From contig DAOULY010000016.1 of the NCBI GenBank assembly GCA_034414595.1, positions 372,001-436,000 of the forward strand: 64,000 bases of DNA, read 5' to 3'. Origin of the DNA: DAOULY01 sp034414595 (GTDB lineage Bacteria > Chloroflexota > Dehalococcoidia > SZUA-161 > JAUWZY01). A program made the translations under genes and the position numbers. Within the stretch, counting starts at the first letter, position 1. Every line of letters starts with the position of its first letter. Shown one piece after another: positions 15,944-23,255 of this stretch. Below the pieces are notes generated by a model. The model was not told the DNA's origin. It was given only the letters and a program-made list of their open reading frames with translations, and made no database searches.

Positions 15944-15964
15944 GGCTATGGGTAATGAGAAGCA

Positions 15965-17203
15965 ATGGCGACTTACGTAGTGAAAACTGGCACTGCTCTT
16001 GACTCTACGGGCTACAACGAGTCTCGCAATATGGCACGCCTGAGTGACGGAACTCTGGTATGTGTTTACCACCGAAGCGATGGAACTCGTAACCAAATCT
16101 ATTACGCATATTCCGAGGACGGTGGGGAAACATGGACGGAGGAGGCTGTTACGGCCGCTACCGGGACAAATCACCAGTACAATCCCTCTGTGGCCGTGGA
16201 CTCAAATGACAATGTCTATGTTGTCTGGCGAGGGTTAGGTTGGGGAACCTATACCGCCAAGTACAACATAAGGTACCGCAAGCGGACGGCGGGTGGCTGG
16301 CAAGCCCATGAAGCCGTATGCGATGTGAACGGCGATAACTACTCTTCGGCTATTGCCGTAGATTCCGCAGGCAATGTGCACGTAGCCTGGCACGGCTACG
16401 GCCATGGAGTCAACACGGGCAACCTTAATGTTCAATACAGGAAACGAACAGATAGCTGGCAAGCTCAGGAAGCAGTGACGGATGAAGCCAATGACCAGTA
16501 TTATTGCACCATTGCCATAGATTCTGCTGGCAATGTGCACCTAGCTTGGCACGGTTATGGGTGGGATAGCTACCCAGCCAGAAGGCAAATTGAATACAGG
16601 AAGCGGACGGACTCGTGGCAGGCTCGCGAGGCAGTTACCGATGTCAATAACCATCAGGTAGAGCCTAATATCGCATTAGATTCCAATGATCACGTCCATG
16701 TCTGTTGGCATGGATACGATGGGAGCAATTATGAAATTTTCTATCGCAAACGAACCGACAGCTGGCAAAGTCAGGAGTCGGTGACAAGCCAGGGAGGTGC
16801 TATTCAACAGTTTGGAGCAAGTGTTGAAGTAGACTCCTATGACGATGTATACGTCGCCTGGCATGGCTTGGGGTGGGGAACTAACACAGGAAACTACAAC
16901 ATCCAGGTGAGCAAACGAACTGGAGGGACTCCGCCTTGGCCTGCTACTCCTACTGGGGTAACCGACAGAGCCTATGACAATCGCTACGCCCAGATGATAT
17001 GGGGAAATTATCCGGAGGTTGGCGGTGTCAAGACCAACGTTCCTAAAGTGGGCTCCGCCCTCGTGTTTTCTGGTCAGATTGTTACCGGTTACCAAGTAGA
17101 ATATCACGCCAGTGACGATTTGGAGTTTCAATCGGCGCCAGCGCCGGCAGGCATGCCTGGTTTATCGCCCAGCCAGATGGCTATAGCTATGGGATTCGGT
17201 TAA
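15965..17203 (+). CDS. BNR/sialidase-like repeat beta-propeller
   Basis: The first 330 residues hold six imperfect repeats of about 55-60 residues. Each contains a VDSAGNVHVAWHG-type Asp-box-like motif and a following YRKRTDSWQ motif (for example QYRKRTDSWQAQEAV). The repeats are also visible in the DNA from about 16,180 to 16,900. The fold should be a beta-propeller like sialidases and exo-alpha-glucanases. No catalytic Arg triad of sialidases was identified, so binding rather than hydrolysis is likely. The last 80 residues are unique. A likely role is host recognition, by inference. Confidence 0.65.
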   Translation: MATYVVKTGTALDSTGYNESRNMARLSDGTLVCVYHRSDGTRNQIYYAYSEDGGETWTEEAVTAATGTNHQYNPSVAVDSNDNVYVVWRGLGWGTYTAKYNIRYRKRTAGGWQAHEAVCDVNGDNYSSAIAVDSAGNVHVAWHGYGHGVNTGNLNVQYRKRTDSWQAQEAVTDEANDQYYCTIAIDSAGNVHLAWHGYGWDSYPARRQIEYRKRTDSWQAREAVTDVNNHQVEPNIALDSNDHVHVCWHGYDGSNYEIFYRKRTDSWQSQESVTSQGGAIQQFGASVEVDSYDDVYVAWHGLGWGTNTGNYNIQVSKRTGGTPPWPATPTGVTDRAYDNRYAQMIWGNYPEVGGVKTNVPKVGSALVFSGQIVTGYQVEYHASDDLEFQSAPAPAGMPGLSPSQMAIAMGFG

Positions 17204-17219
17204 TAAGGGAGGGAGCAAG

Positions 17220-17489
17220 ATGACAGCTGGAGGAGCTCTTGTTGCGGTTCTCTTTGTCGCTGTCCTAGTGCAGTGGCTCACCGAGAGATTCTTCGGGTCC
17301 TGGCTTAGGGGGCTGCCGATCATGTTGACCGCTGCGGCGATCGCAGTCGCGTTAGCCTGCCTTATCCCGGTTGAGGGACTTTCCATGGCTGGGATCGACA
17401 CAAATATCTGGGTCGACCGTGTCCTGACTGGGCTGATCATAAGCGGCGGCAGCAATGCGGTCCACGACCTGCTGATCAGGAGGAAGTGA
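17220..17489 (+). CDS. Holin-like membrane protein (89 aa)
   Basis: Two or three membrane segments are visible, at about residues 4-20, 30-52 and 65-80. The C-terminal motif LTGLIISGGSNAVHDLL and the short charged tail RRK resemble phage holin-type proteins. The site GGAGGGAGC precedes the ATG. It is followed at once by two more small membrane proteins, so this is probably a lysis or membrane cassette. Confidence 0.6.
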   Translation: MTAGGALVAVLFVAVLVQWLTERFFGSWLRGLPIMLTAAAIAVALACLIPVEGLSMAGIDTNIWVDRVLTGLIISGGSNAVHDLLIRRK

Positions 17490-17490
17490 A

Positions 17491-17763
17491 ATGGTAACAC
17501 CGGGACGCAGATACGGCATCCCCAAGACAGACGTCGAGCGCATTATGAGCCACTACGGGGTTTCAGAGGAGGAGGCCTGTAGGATGATCGAGGAAAAAGG
17601 GGCAACAGCTCTGCTGCCGGATCGAGGCACCGGTCTTCAACAAGCTGTGGGGCAAACAACTCAGACCGGAAGCATGGGGCTGTGGGTGGTTATCGGCGGC
17701 GCCCTGGGGACCATAGTGGGCTCGCTCATAGGTTATGCAATAGCAAGGCGCAAGGCGGCTTGA
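17491..17763 (+). CDS. Small protein with C-terminal glycine-zipper membrane helix
   Basis: The start is one base after the previous stop and has AGGAGGAAG upstream. The N-terminal part is soluble and contains a UBA/CUE-like helical stretch (VERIMSHYGVSEEEACRMIEEKG). Residues 62-86 form a Gly-rich membrane helix (LWVVIGGALGTIVGSLIGYAI) followed by ARRK. It may act with the holin-like protein. The family is not certain. Confidence 0.55.
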   Translation: MVTPGRRYGIPKTDVERIMSHYGVSEEEACRMIEEKGATALLPDRGTGLQQAVGQTTQTGSMGLWVVIGGALGTIVGSLIGYAIARRKAA

Positions 17764-17764
17764 T

Positions 17765-17959
17765 ATGGATGCTACGACGATTCTGGCCTTTGCCGGCATT
17801 GTCACCGCCCTGATGGCTCACGGCGCTGTGATCTATCTCAAGCTGGGAAAGCTTGAGCAAGCTTATAAGAACCATAGTAAAGCTCTCAATAAACTTACCA
17901 GTCGATGTCCGCTGTGCATTGCTGATCCCCCTGGTGAAGACCCCGAGGATGATCGTTAG
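17765..17959 (+). CDS. Small membrane protein with C-terminal CPLC motif (64 aa)
   Basis: An N-terminal membrane helix at about residues 5-26 is followed by a charged helix (LGKLEQAYKNHSKALNKL) and a CPLC motif near residue 48. The shape resembles small holin or spanin-like accessory proteins. It starts one base after the previous stop. The function is inferred from the neighbourhood. Confidence 0.5.
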   Translation: MDATTILAFAGIVTALMAHGAVIYLKLGKLEQAYKNHSKALNKLTSRCPLCIADPPGEDPEDDR

Positions 17960-18013
17960 AAATCCCCGGGATTATCCACTTGATGCAAGGTGATGGTATG
18001 GTAGAATGGGGGC

Positions 18014-18589
18014 GTGGGAAAATCATTCAAAGAATGTATCATCGCTCTGATTCATTGGTGGTGGGTGGTGTCGGTGGGGATAATATTGGCTGGCGCTGGA
18101 GCATACCTTGATATATCTGGCAAGGGGGGATTCCCTACATGGTTATGGATAGTATTAGCGATAAGTGGTTTCGTTATTGCCCAATTTTTAGCGTTTCACA
18201 AAGTAAGATTGGAAAGAGATAGAGCTCTTGAGGCTGAAAAACCACTAATCATTACACCTCACAAATACGCAATTGGTCTCTCGGGAATGACAGAGTATCC
18301 GCAGGAGCCAGAAGGTAGATATTGGCTATGCTTAGAAGTTGCGGTAGCTCCTAATGACAAATCCATTGATAAGTTGGATTTACTGCTTGGGGAAGAAACT
18401 ATCCCCGTTAATTATTGGCCTGGTAAAAATGTGGCCACTTTTAATGCTTATTTTGACGTTACTAATTGGAAAGGGAAAGGAAAGGCTCAAGTTGAATTAG
18501 TGGCGTATGCAGGCGGGAAATCATATAGCTCAGGTAGGGTAACTATTGACTTTGACATAGAACCTGGGGGTATAGGCCACAGAATTTAA
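18014..18589 (+). CDS. Two-TM protein with C-terminal beta domain
   Basis: The GTG at 18014 follows a G-rich site. Two membrane helices lie at about residues 15-33 and 40-60, then a 130-residue soluble domain with strands (WLCLEVAVAPNDKSI, KAQVELVAYAGGKSY). The sequence looks more AT-rich than the structural genes before it. It is the last rightward gene and could be a cargo (moron) or membrane-exclusion protein; no family evidence supports a definite role. Confidence 0.5.
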   Translation: MGKSFKECIIALIHWWWVVSVGIILAGAGAYLDISGKGGFPTWLWIVLAISGFVIAQFLAFHKVRLERDRALEAEKPLIITPHKYAIGLSGMTEYPQEPEGRYWLCLEVAVAPNDKSIDKLDLLLGEETIPVNYWPGKNVATFNAYFDVTNWKGKGKAQVELVAYAGGKSYSSGRVTIDFDIEPGGIGHRI

Positions 18590-18853
18590 CGGCATATATC
18601 AAGCAACAAGCTCTCTATATTCAAGATTCCCAGACGAAATGAGCTTCACAAGTGTATCCCTGAATAGATATGGGGGGGATCTGTGTCAAGTATATAATCA
18701 CGGAAATCCCCACCATGCTCCGAAATCTCCTCCAGACGACTAAGGCACCGTCCCGGTCCCAAAACGCGCCCCCATGGCCGATTTTGGTGGTTGACAAGCC
18801 CTCGGAGGGGGGCATATAATCTGGGCACATCGTTATCAACAGGCTGTAACCCT
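18590..18853. other. Intergenic region before the excisionase-like gene
   Basis: Apart from the promoter at 18791-18820 I see no gene here. Reading frames on the minus strand lack start sites with ribosome-binding sequences. The region could hold recombinase arm sites, but I see no clear direct repeats. Confidence 0.4.
18791..18820 (+). promoter_or_regulatory. Consensus promoter for the excisionase-like gene
   Basis: TTGACA (18791-18796), an 18-nt spacer and TATAAT (18815-18820) match the housekeeping consensus at all 12 positions. It directs transcription toward 18854. No operator palindrome is obvious. Confidence 0.8.
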
Positions 18854-19036
18854 ATGGAGATTAAGGTGGCAACAGACGACCTCGTGTCCGTCGCTACGGC
18901 GGCCAGGGAATTGGCCCGTCCGAAGATCACTATTTACCGCTGGGTAGAGAAGGGCAAGATAGTTGGAATTAAGCTCGGCGGTATTATCTTCATCCCCAAA
19001 TCTGAAGTGGCGCGAGTAGGGACTAAGAAAAACTGA
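18854..19036 (+). CDS. Excisionase-family HTH protein (60 aa)
   Basis: The ATG at 18854 opens a 60-residue protein. It has the MerR/excisionase-type winged helix seen in HTH_17 proteins: VSVATAARELARPKITIYRWVEKGKI with the wing GIKLGGIIFIPKSEV. Excisionases of this class direct recombinases toward excision or act as small regulators. It is the gene closest to the tRNA-Gln boundary, and the integrase lies at the opposite side of the visible element. A perfect consensus promoter drives it. Confidence 0.75.
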   Translation: MEIKVATDDLVSVATAARELARPKITIYRWVEKGKIVGIKLGGIIFIPKSEVARVGTKKN

Positions 19037-19063
19037 GGTCAGTATGGAGATAGCGCTATTTGT

Positions 19064-19137
19064 TGGCTGGGGGAGGAGGATTCGAACCTCCCCTACATGG
19101 TCCAGAGCCATGCGTCCTACCTCTAGACTATCCCCCA
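19064..19137 (-). tRNA. tRNA-Gln (CUG anticodon), complete
   Basis: Read leftward, the 74-nt sequence folds into a full cloverleaf. The acceptor stem is TGGGGGA with TCCCCCA, discriminator G, and the CCA end is encoded (19064-19066). The anticodon loop CTCTGGA gives CUG, and the T-loop GTTCGAATC is intact. It lies between the excisionase-like gene and a truncated tRNA-Gln. It may be carried by the element as a replacement or be the host copy. Confidence 0.9.
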
Positions 19138-19159
19138 GCAAAAAAGGGTTTGGACAGCT

Positions 19160-19198
19160 GATCCAGAGTCTGCCGTCCTACCGCTAGACGATTCCCCA
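19160..19198 (-). pseudogene. 5' half of a second tRNA-Gln
   Basis: Read leftward from 19198, 39 nt match the acceptor 5' strand (TGGGGAA), D-arm and anticodon stem-loop (CTCTGGA, CUG) of a different tRNA-Gln. Past the anticodon loop the sequence departs: there is no T-arm and no 3' acceptor strand, and it runs into AAACCC and six T residues before the complete tRNA-Gln. This looks like an attachment site split in the anticodon arm or a decayed duplicate. Confidence 0.75.
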
Positions 19199-19206
19199 GC
19201 TCAGAC

Positions 19207-19335
19207 TCATTCCTGTTTCAGGCAGGGATGCTCCGGGACGTCGCCGTGGCACTCCTTTATCTGCTCCGGAGTGCATTCACCGGGCTTACCCTTGAGCCTT
19301 TCCGGGAACTCACACTTGTCCTTGCCTTTGCACAT
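19207..19335 (-). CDS. Small Cys-rich protein (42 aa)
   Basis: The ATG at 19335 opens 42 codons ending TGA at 19207-19209. The product begins MCKGKDKCEFPERLKGKPGE and ends CHGDVPEHPCLKQE, with five Cys and two His. A weak ribosome-binding site (CAGGTAG) precedes it and a promoter lies at 19351-19380. The regular Cys spacing and the CTPEQIKECHGD core look like a conserved metal-binding mini-protein rather than chance, but I cannot name a family with certainty. It sits 9 nt before the tRNA-Gln half, on the host side. Confidence 0.55.
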   Translation of the reverse strand: MCKGKDKCEFPERLKGKPGECTPEQIKECHGDVPEHPCLKQE

Positions 19336-19350
19336 AGCTACCTGCTGGCT

Positions 19351-19380
19351 ATTATAGCAGGAAAAGTTCTACTGGGACAA
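19351..19380 (-). promoter_or_regulatory. Promoter for the Cys-rich mini-protein and tRNA region
   Basis: Read leftward: TTGTCC (19375-19380), an 18-nt spacer and TATAAT (19351-19356). It lies just after the gltX stop codon and could drive the 42-aa gene and the tRNA-Gln sequences beyond it. Confidence 0.5.
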
Positions 19381-19383
19381 TTG

Positions 19384-20853
19384 CTAACGCTGTCCTCGCA
19401 GCTTCTTCCTCGCAGCTTCGATGCGCTTAAGGCACCGTTCCTTGCCCAGGACGGCCATGGTCTGGAACAGGGGTGGGGCTGCGGTGCGGCCGGTTGTGGC
19501 GATCCGCAACAGGCCGAAGAACTCACCGGTCTTGAGTCCGAGTTCCTTAGCCAGAGGCCGAAGCAAGCCCTCCAAAGAGGAAGTATCGAAGTCCTCCAAA
19601 TTTTGAAGCCCACTTGTGGCTGCTTCTAAGGACTTGAGAGCTTTCTCAGCACCGATATCAGCGCTGAGACGTGCAGGATCGTGATTGAGCTCCTCAAGAA
19701 AGAAGAAATCAGCATATTCAGATACCTGTGTCCAGGTCTCTACTCGCTCTTGAATCAGGGGAGTGATCTGCTCAACGTATTCTCGGGAAATCGGGCGCTT
19801 CACACCCCTGGGCAAGCCCTTCTCCAGGAAAGGCAATGCTTGCTCTGAGAAATCAGCGACATCAAGCTGGCGCACATAGACGCCGTTCATCCAGTCCAAC
19901 TTCTCCTTGTTGAAGATGGCCCCGGTCTTGGCGATGCGCTTCAGTGAGAAATGGTGTACCAGCTGGTCACGGCTGATGATCTCGGTCTTGTCATCGAGAG
20001 ACCAGCCAAGAAGGGCAAGGAAGTTCATCATCGCCTCAGGGAGATATCCCTGAGCACGATAGTCCAGCATGGAGACAGAGCCGTGGCGTTTGCTCAGCTT
20101 GGTTCGATCAGGGCCCAGGATCATGGGTAAATGGGCGAATAGCGGTGGCTCGTAGCCCAGGGCGTTGTACAGCAATATATGTCGTGGTGTGCTTGATACC
20201 CATTCGTCAGCCCTGAGGACGTGCGAGATCTCCATGAGATGGTCGTCAACAACGTTGGCCAGATGGTAAGTGGGGTAACCGTCCGATTTCAGCAGCACGA
20301 AATCATCCAAGTTCCTGTTGTCGAACTTCACCTTGCCTCGTATCAGGTCGCCGAACTCGGTATTGCCGCTTAAGGGAGTCTTGAAGCGAACCACAGGGAT
20401 GCTGCCCTGGATCTGGCGTTGAGTCCCCTCCTTGGCGGAGAGATTGCGACAGCGCCGGTCATAGCGCGGCGGCTCCTTGCGACGCATCTGCTCCTGTCGC
20501 ATGTCCTCGAGCGTCTCCGGCGAGCAGTAACAATAGTAGGCCTGGTCCTGCTTTATCAGCTGCCGGGCTATTTTATGGTAGATATCCAAGCGCTGCGATT
20601 GGAAGTAGGGGCCGTGGTCACCTCCGACCTCCGGGCCCTCATCCCAGTCCATCCCCAGCCAACGCAGGCTCTCCAGAATAGAGTCCACAGCGCCCTTGAC
20701 CCAACGAGCGACATCGGTGTCCTCGATGCGCACGATAAATTTACCATCACTGTGCCGGGCAAAGAGCCAGTTGAACAGTGCTGTCCTGATGTTGCCCACA
20801 TGAGGCAAACCGGTGGGGCTTGGCGCATAACGCACTCGAACAGGCTTTGCCAT
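19384..20853 (-). CDS. gltX: Glutamyl-tRNA synthetase
   Basis: This 489-residue class I synthetase charges tRNA with glutamate in the cytoplasm. It has the HIGH-type motif in PTGLPHVGNIRTAL near residue 15 and the KMSKS-type motif KLSKRHGS in the middle, and the usual bacterial length. I chose ATG at 20853 over a GTG just before it. The neighbouring tRNA-Gln is notable, because many bacteria of this kind charge tRNA-Gln with Glu through a non-discriminating enzyme and then amidate it; no glutaminyl-tRNA synthetase is seen in the window. Confidence 0.95.
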   Translation of the reverse strand: MAKPVRVRYAPSPTGLPHVGNIRTALFNWLFARHSDGKFIVRIEDTDVARWVKGAVDSILESLRWLGMDWDEGPEVGGDHGPYFQSQRLDIYHKIARQLIKQDQAYYCYCSPETLEDMRQEQMRRKEPPRYDRRCRNLSAKEGTQRQIQGSIPVVRFKTPLSGNTEFGDLIRGKVKFDNRNLDDFVLLKSDGYPTYHLANVVDDHLMEISHVLRADEWVSSTPRHILLYNALGYEPPLFAHLPMILGPDRTKLSKRHGSVSMLDYRAQGYLPEAMMNFLALLGWSLDDKTEIISRDQLVHHFSLKRIAKTGAIFNKEKLDWMNGVYVRQLDVADFSEQALPFLEKGLPRGVKRPISREYVEQITPLIQERVETWTQVSEYADFFFLEELNHDPARLSADIGAEKALKSLEAATSGLQNLEDFDTSSLEGLLRPLAKELGLKTGEFFGLLRIATTGRTAAPPLFQTMAVLGKERCLKRIEAARKKLRGQR

Positions 20854-20872
20854 CACAAACTTATTCTAACAA

Positions 20873-21769
20873 TTATCTCCTGATATGCTCAAGTACCTGC
20901 TCCAGCTCCGCTGGCAGCTCTGAGCGAAATTCCACAAATTCACCGTCTCCGGGCAATTTGAAGCCGAGATAGTGGGCGTGGAGGAACTGCCGTCCCAGAA
21001 GCGCCGATCTCTTTCCATAAACTGGGTCAGCAAAGACGGGATGGCCAATCGCTGACAGGTGGACTCGAATTTGATGAGTGCGTCCAGTCTCAGGCTGAAC
21101 TTCGACCAGGGTATGTTCTTTGGCATATTCAAGGACTTTATATCGAGTCTTTGCCTCCCGCCCTCTCGACACCACTGCCATCCGCTTGCGGTCTCGGGGA
21201 TGGCGCCCTATAGGAGCATCTATGGAGCCCTGTTCTGGGGCCAGATGGCCGCAGACTAAGGCGAGATACTTCTTGACCACGGTGCGCTTCTTGAGCTGGG
21301 CTTGCAGGCTCTTCTGGGCTGAATCGTTCTTTGCCACCATCATAAGCCCGGAGGTGTCTTTGTCGAGGCGATGGACCAGGCCCGGGCGCAGTGAACCAGC
21401 GATTCCAGGCAGGTCCGGGCACAGGGCCAGGAGGGCATTAACGAGAGTATGGCTGGGATGACCGGGTGCGGGATGAACGGTGAGTCCTGCTGGCTTATCC
21501 ACCACCAAGAGGTTGCTGTCCTGATAGATGACCTTGAGTGGAATTTCCTCTGGGGCCAGGGATAGTTGGGTAGGAGGCGGTATCGTGGCCAGAACCGTGT
21601 TGCCTGGGGCGAGCCGTTGCCCGGCTTTGGCCTGGTGCCCATCTACTGTGACATAACCTTCACCGATCAGCCTCTGTGCGTGGGAGCGGGAAATGGAGCA
21701 TTGCTCCGCTACAAACCTGTCCAGGCGAATGCCGCCCTCTGCGACGGCGAATTCAAATTTCTGCACCAT
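20873..21769 (-). CDS. Ribosomal large-subunit pseudouridine synthase, RluD family
   Basis: The protein has 298 residues with an N-terminal S4 RNA-binding domain (GGIRLDRFVAEQC ... AQRLIGEGYVTVDG). The RluA/RluD-type catalytic domain carries the active-site motif VHRLDKDTSGLM with its catalytic Asp near residue 140. It should convert uridines in 23S rRNA to pseudouridine. The gene is 19 bases upstream of gltX and in the same direction. Assignment to RluD rather than RluC or RluA is by S4 domain and length. Confidence 0.9.
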   Translation of the reverse strand: MVQKFEFAVAEGGIRLDRFVAEQCSISRSHAQRLIGEGYVTVDGHQAKAGQRLAPGNTVLATIPPPTQLSLAPEEIPLKVIYQDSNLLVVDKPAGLTVHPAPGHPSHTLVNALLALCPDLPGIAGSLRPGLVHRLDKDTSGLMMVAKNDSAQKSLQAQLKKRTVVKKYLALVCGHLAPEQGSIDAPIGRHPRDRKRMAVVSRGREAKTRYKVLEYAKEHTLVEVQPETGRTHQIRVHLSAIGHPVFADPVYGKRSALLGRQFLHAHYLGFKLPGDGEFVEFRSELPAELEQVLEHIRR

Positions 21770-21864
21770 GCGGTCTCACCGACTTTACCGAGTTTAGCAC
21801 CTCTGTGCCAGCTAGGCAACGTGTGGTCTTGACCCCTGCTTTGACCACGGGATAGAATCAAGCG

Positions 21865-22326
21865 ATGGCTAAAGAAAAGGGCACCTATGCTCTGCTCCTG
21901 GCATTGCATAGTGATACCGCGGTCACTGTGGGCCACTTGGGGACCTTTACCCTTCCCGCTGGTTACTATCTCTACATCGGCAGTGGCCGCGGAGGTCTCT
22001 TTCAGCGGCTGCGGCGCCATTTACAGGCGGAGAAAAAGCTTCGCTGGCATATCGATTATCTGAGGCAGCAAGCCGATGTCATCGAGGTCTGGTATCTGAT
22101 CTCCGAGCAAGCCCTTGAGTGCATCTGGGCCCAGGCTGCCCTTGCTTTGCCCCAGGCACGAATTCCCATCCCGGGCTTTGGCTCATCCGATTGCCGCTGC
22201 CGCTCACACCTGGTCTACTATCCTTCGCCGCCTGAATTCGAGCTGTTCCGGGATAAACTGAGGCCTCATTGCGGGAGCGAAGTCACAGGAATGCGTAGAC
22301 TCTCTTTAAGCTGTCAATCCCTTTGA
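21865..22326 (+). CDS. DUF123 GIY-YIG-like protein
   Basis: The product has 153 residues and matches the small DUF123/GIY-YIG-like group found alone or fused to endonuclease III. Its motifs are GTYALLLALHSDTAVTVG, then GYYLYIGSGRGGLFQRLRRH, and a Cys pair in SSDCRCRSHLVYYP. The GYYLYIGS segment is the YIG-like motif. The last 44 bases overlap the convergent ArsA-type gene. The biochemical role of the family is uncertain, possibly nucleic-acid cleavage. Confidence 0.8.
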   Translation: MAKEKGTYALLLALHSDTAVTVGHLGTFTLPAGYYLYIGSGRGGLFQRLRRHLQAEKKLRWHIDYLRQQADVIEVWYLISEQALECIWAQAALALPQARIPIPGFGSSDCRCRSHLVYYPSPPEFELFRDKLRPHCGSEVTGMRRLSLSCQSL

Positions 22327-23248
22327 CTTCATGGGGCAATAAGGGGATGAATGCCAGCATGTCCTCGCCGTACTCATCGCACAGCGCCTGAATATACCTC
22401 TGCTGCACCTGATAGCGGCTGGAGAGAAATTCAGAATCGCAGACCAGCTTTGGCAGCACGTTATTGACAATGACATGCTCCACATCTATGTTGTAAGTCT
22501 TAAGCTGGCTTATGATTCTGCCTGTCTGATAAACCCCTAAGCCTTCCGGTATGGTCACCACCAGAAACTCAGCTATCTCAGAGTTGCTGAGGACATCCAT
22601 AATCCGCTGCGCCAGCTGCTTCCACTCATCGATGATCTTAAGTGGAGAACGCTTGCTCTTTGGCTTCGCTATATCCTTTATCTTCTCAAAATAGGAGTGT
22701 ACCCTGGTGTATAGCTTGGCGGCGTCGGTAAGGTGATTGTAGAATTGCATCTCCAGCCTGAGCAGGGTCAGCGTCTGCCCCGCGGGTGCGGTATCCCATA
22801 CGATCTTGTCATATTGGTTGTTCTCAAAAAGGTCGAGGAGGTAGGCGAGCATGAACTGCTCCTCGATCACCCCGGGGGCCTCGCTTAGGTAGTCCAGAAT
22901 TTCATAGTCTACCGGTAGAAAAGACGATATCACTTCGTAGACTTCCTGGCCGAATCTCTCCCGCCACATCTTCAGGATCTGCTCATAGTTCAGCTCCAGG
23001 CCATAGAGGTTTCCGGTATCAGCTATCACCCTGGTCTGGTCACCGATCTCGCATTCAAACATGTCGGAAAGGGATGGAGTCGGATCGCTTGAGACCAAAA
23101 GCGTCCTGTTGCCGAGCGCGGCGAAGCGCAATGCTATGGCCGAGGCGCAGGTGGTCTTGCCCACCCCTCCCTTGCCGCCCACCATTATGATCCTCTTGTC
23201 CTGGATCTTTGAGAACAAGTCATTCTTGAACCGCTCTTCCAGCTGCAT
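22283..23248 (-). CDS. ArsA/GET3-family ATPase
   Basis: This 321-residue single-domain ATPase has the deviant Walker A motif GGKGGVGKTT near residue 24 and the family motif DTAPAGQTLTLL in the middle. Eukaryotic Get3 inserts tail-anchored proteins and bacterial ArsA energises arsenite export. No ArsB, ArsD or ArsR gene is near, so arsenite export is not supported here. It begins seven bases after the alpha/beta hydrolase gene, so the two form an operon. Confidence 0.85.
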   Translation of the reverse strand: MQLEERFKNDLFSKIQDKRIIMVGGKGGVGKTTCASAIALRFAALGNRTLLVSSDPTPSLSDMFECEIGDQTRVIADTGNLYGLELNYEQILKMWRERFGQEVYEVISSFLPVDYEILDYLSEAPGVIEEQFMLAYLLDLFENNQYDKIVWDTAPAGQTLTLLRLEMQFYNHLTDAAKLYTRVHSYFEKIKDIAKPKSKRSPLKIIDEWKQLAQRIMDVLSNSEIAEFLVVTIPEGLGVYQTGRIISQLKTYNIDVEHVIVNNVLPKLVCDSEFLSSRYQVQQRYIQALCDEYGEDMLAFIPLLPHEVKGIDSLKRVYAFL

Positions 23249-23255
23249 AGATTTT

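Noticed and set aside
18645..18840. Leftward promoter and gene in the region before the excisionase
   Set aside because: A TTGACA on the minus strand has no good -10 at proper distance, and the open frames there lack ribosome-binding sites and recognisable motifs.
22283..23248. Arsenite-resistance operon
   Set aside because: The ATPase is ArsA-like but has a single domain, and no arsB, arsD, arsR or arsC is nearby.
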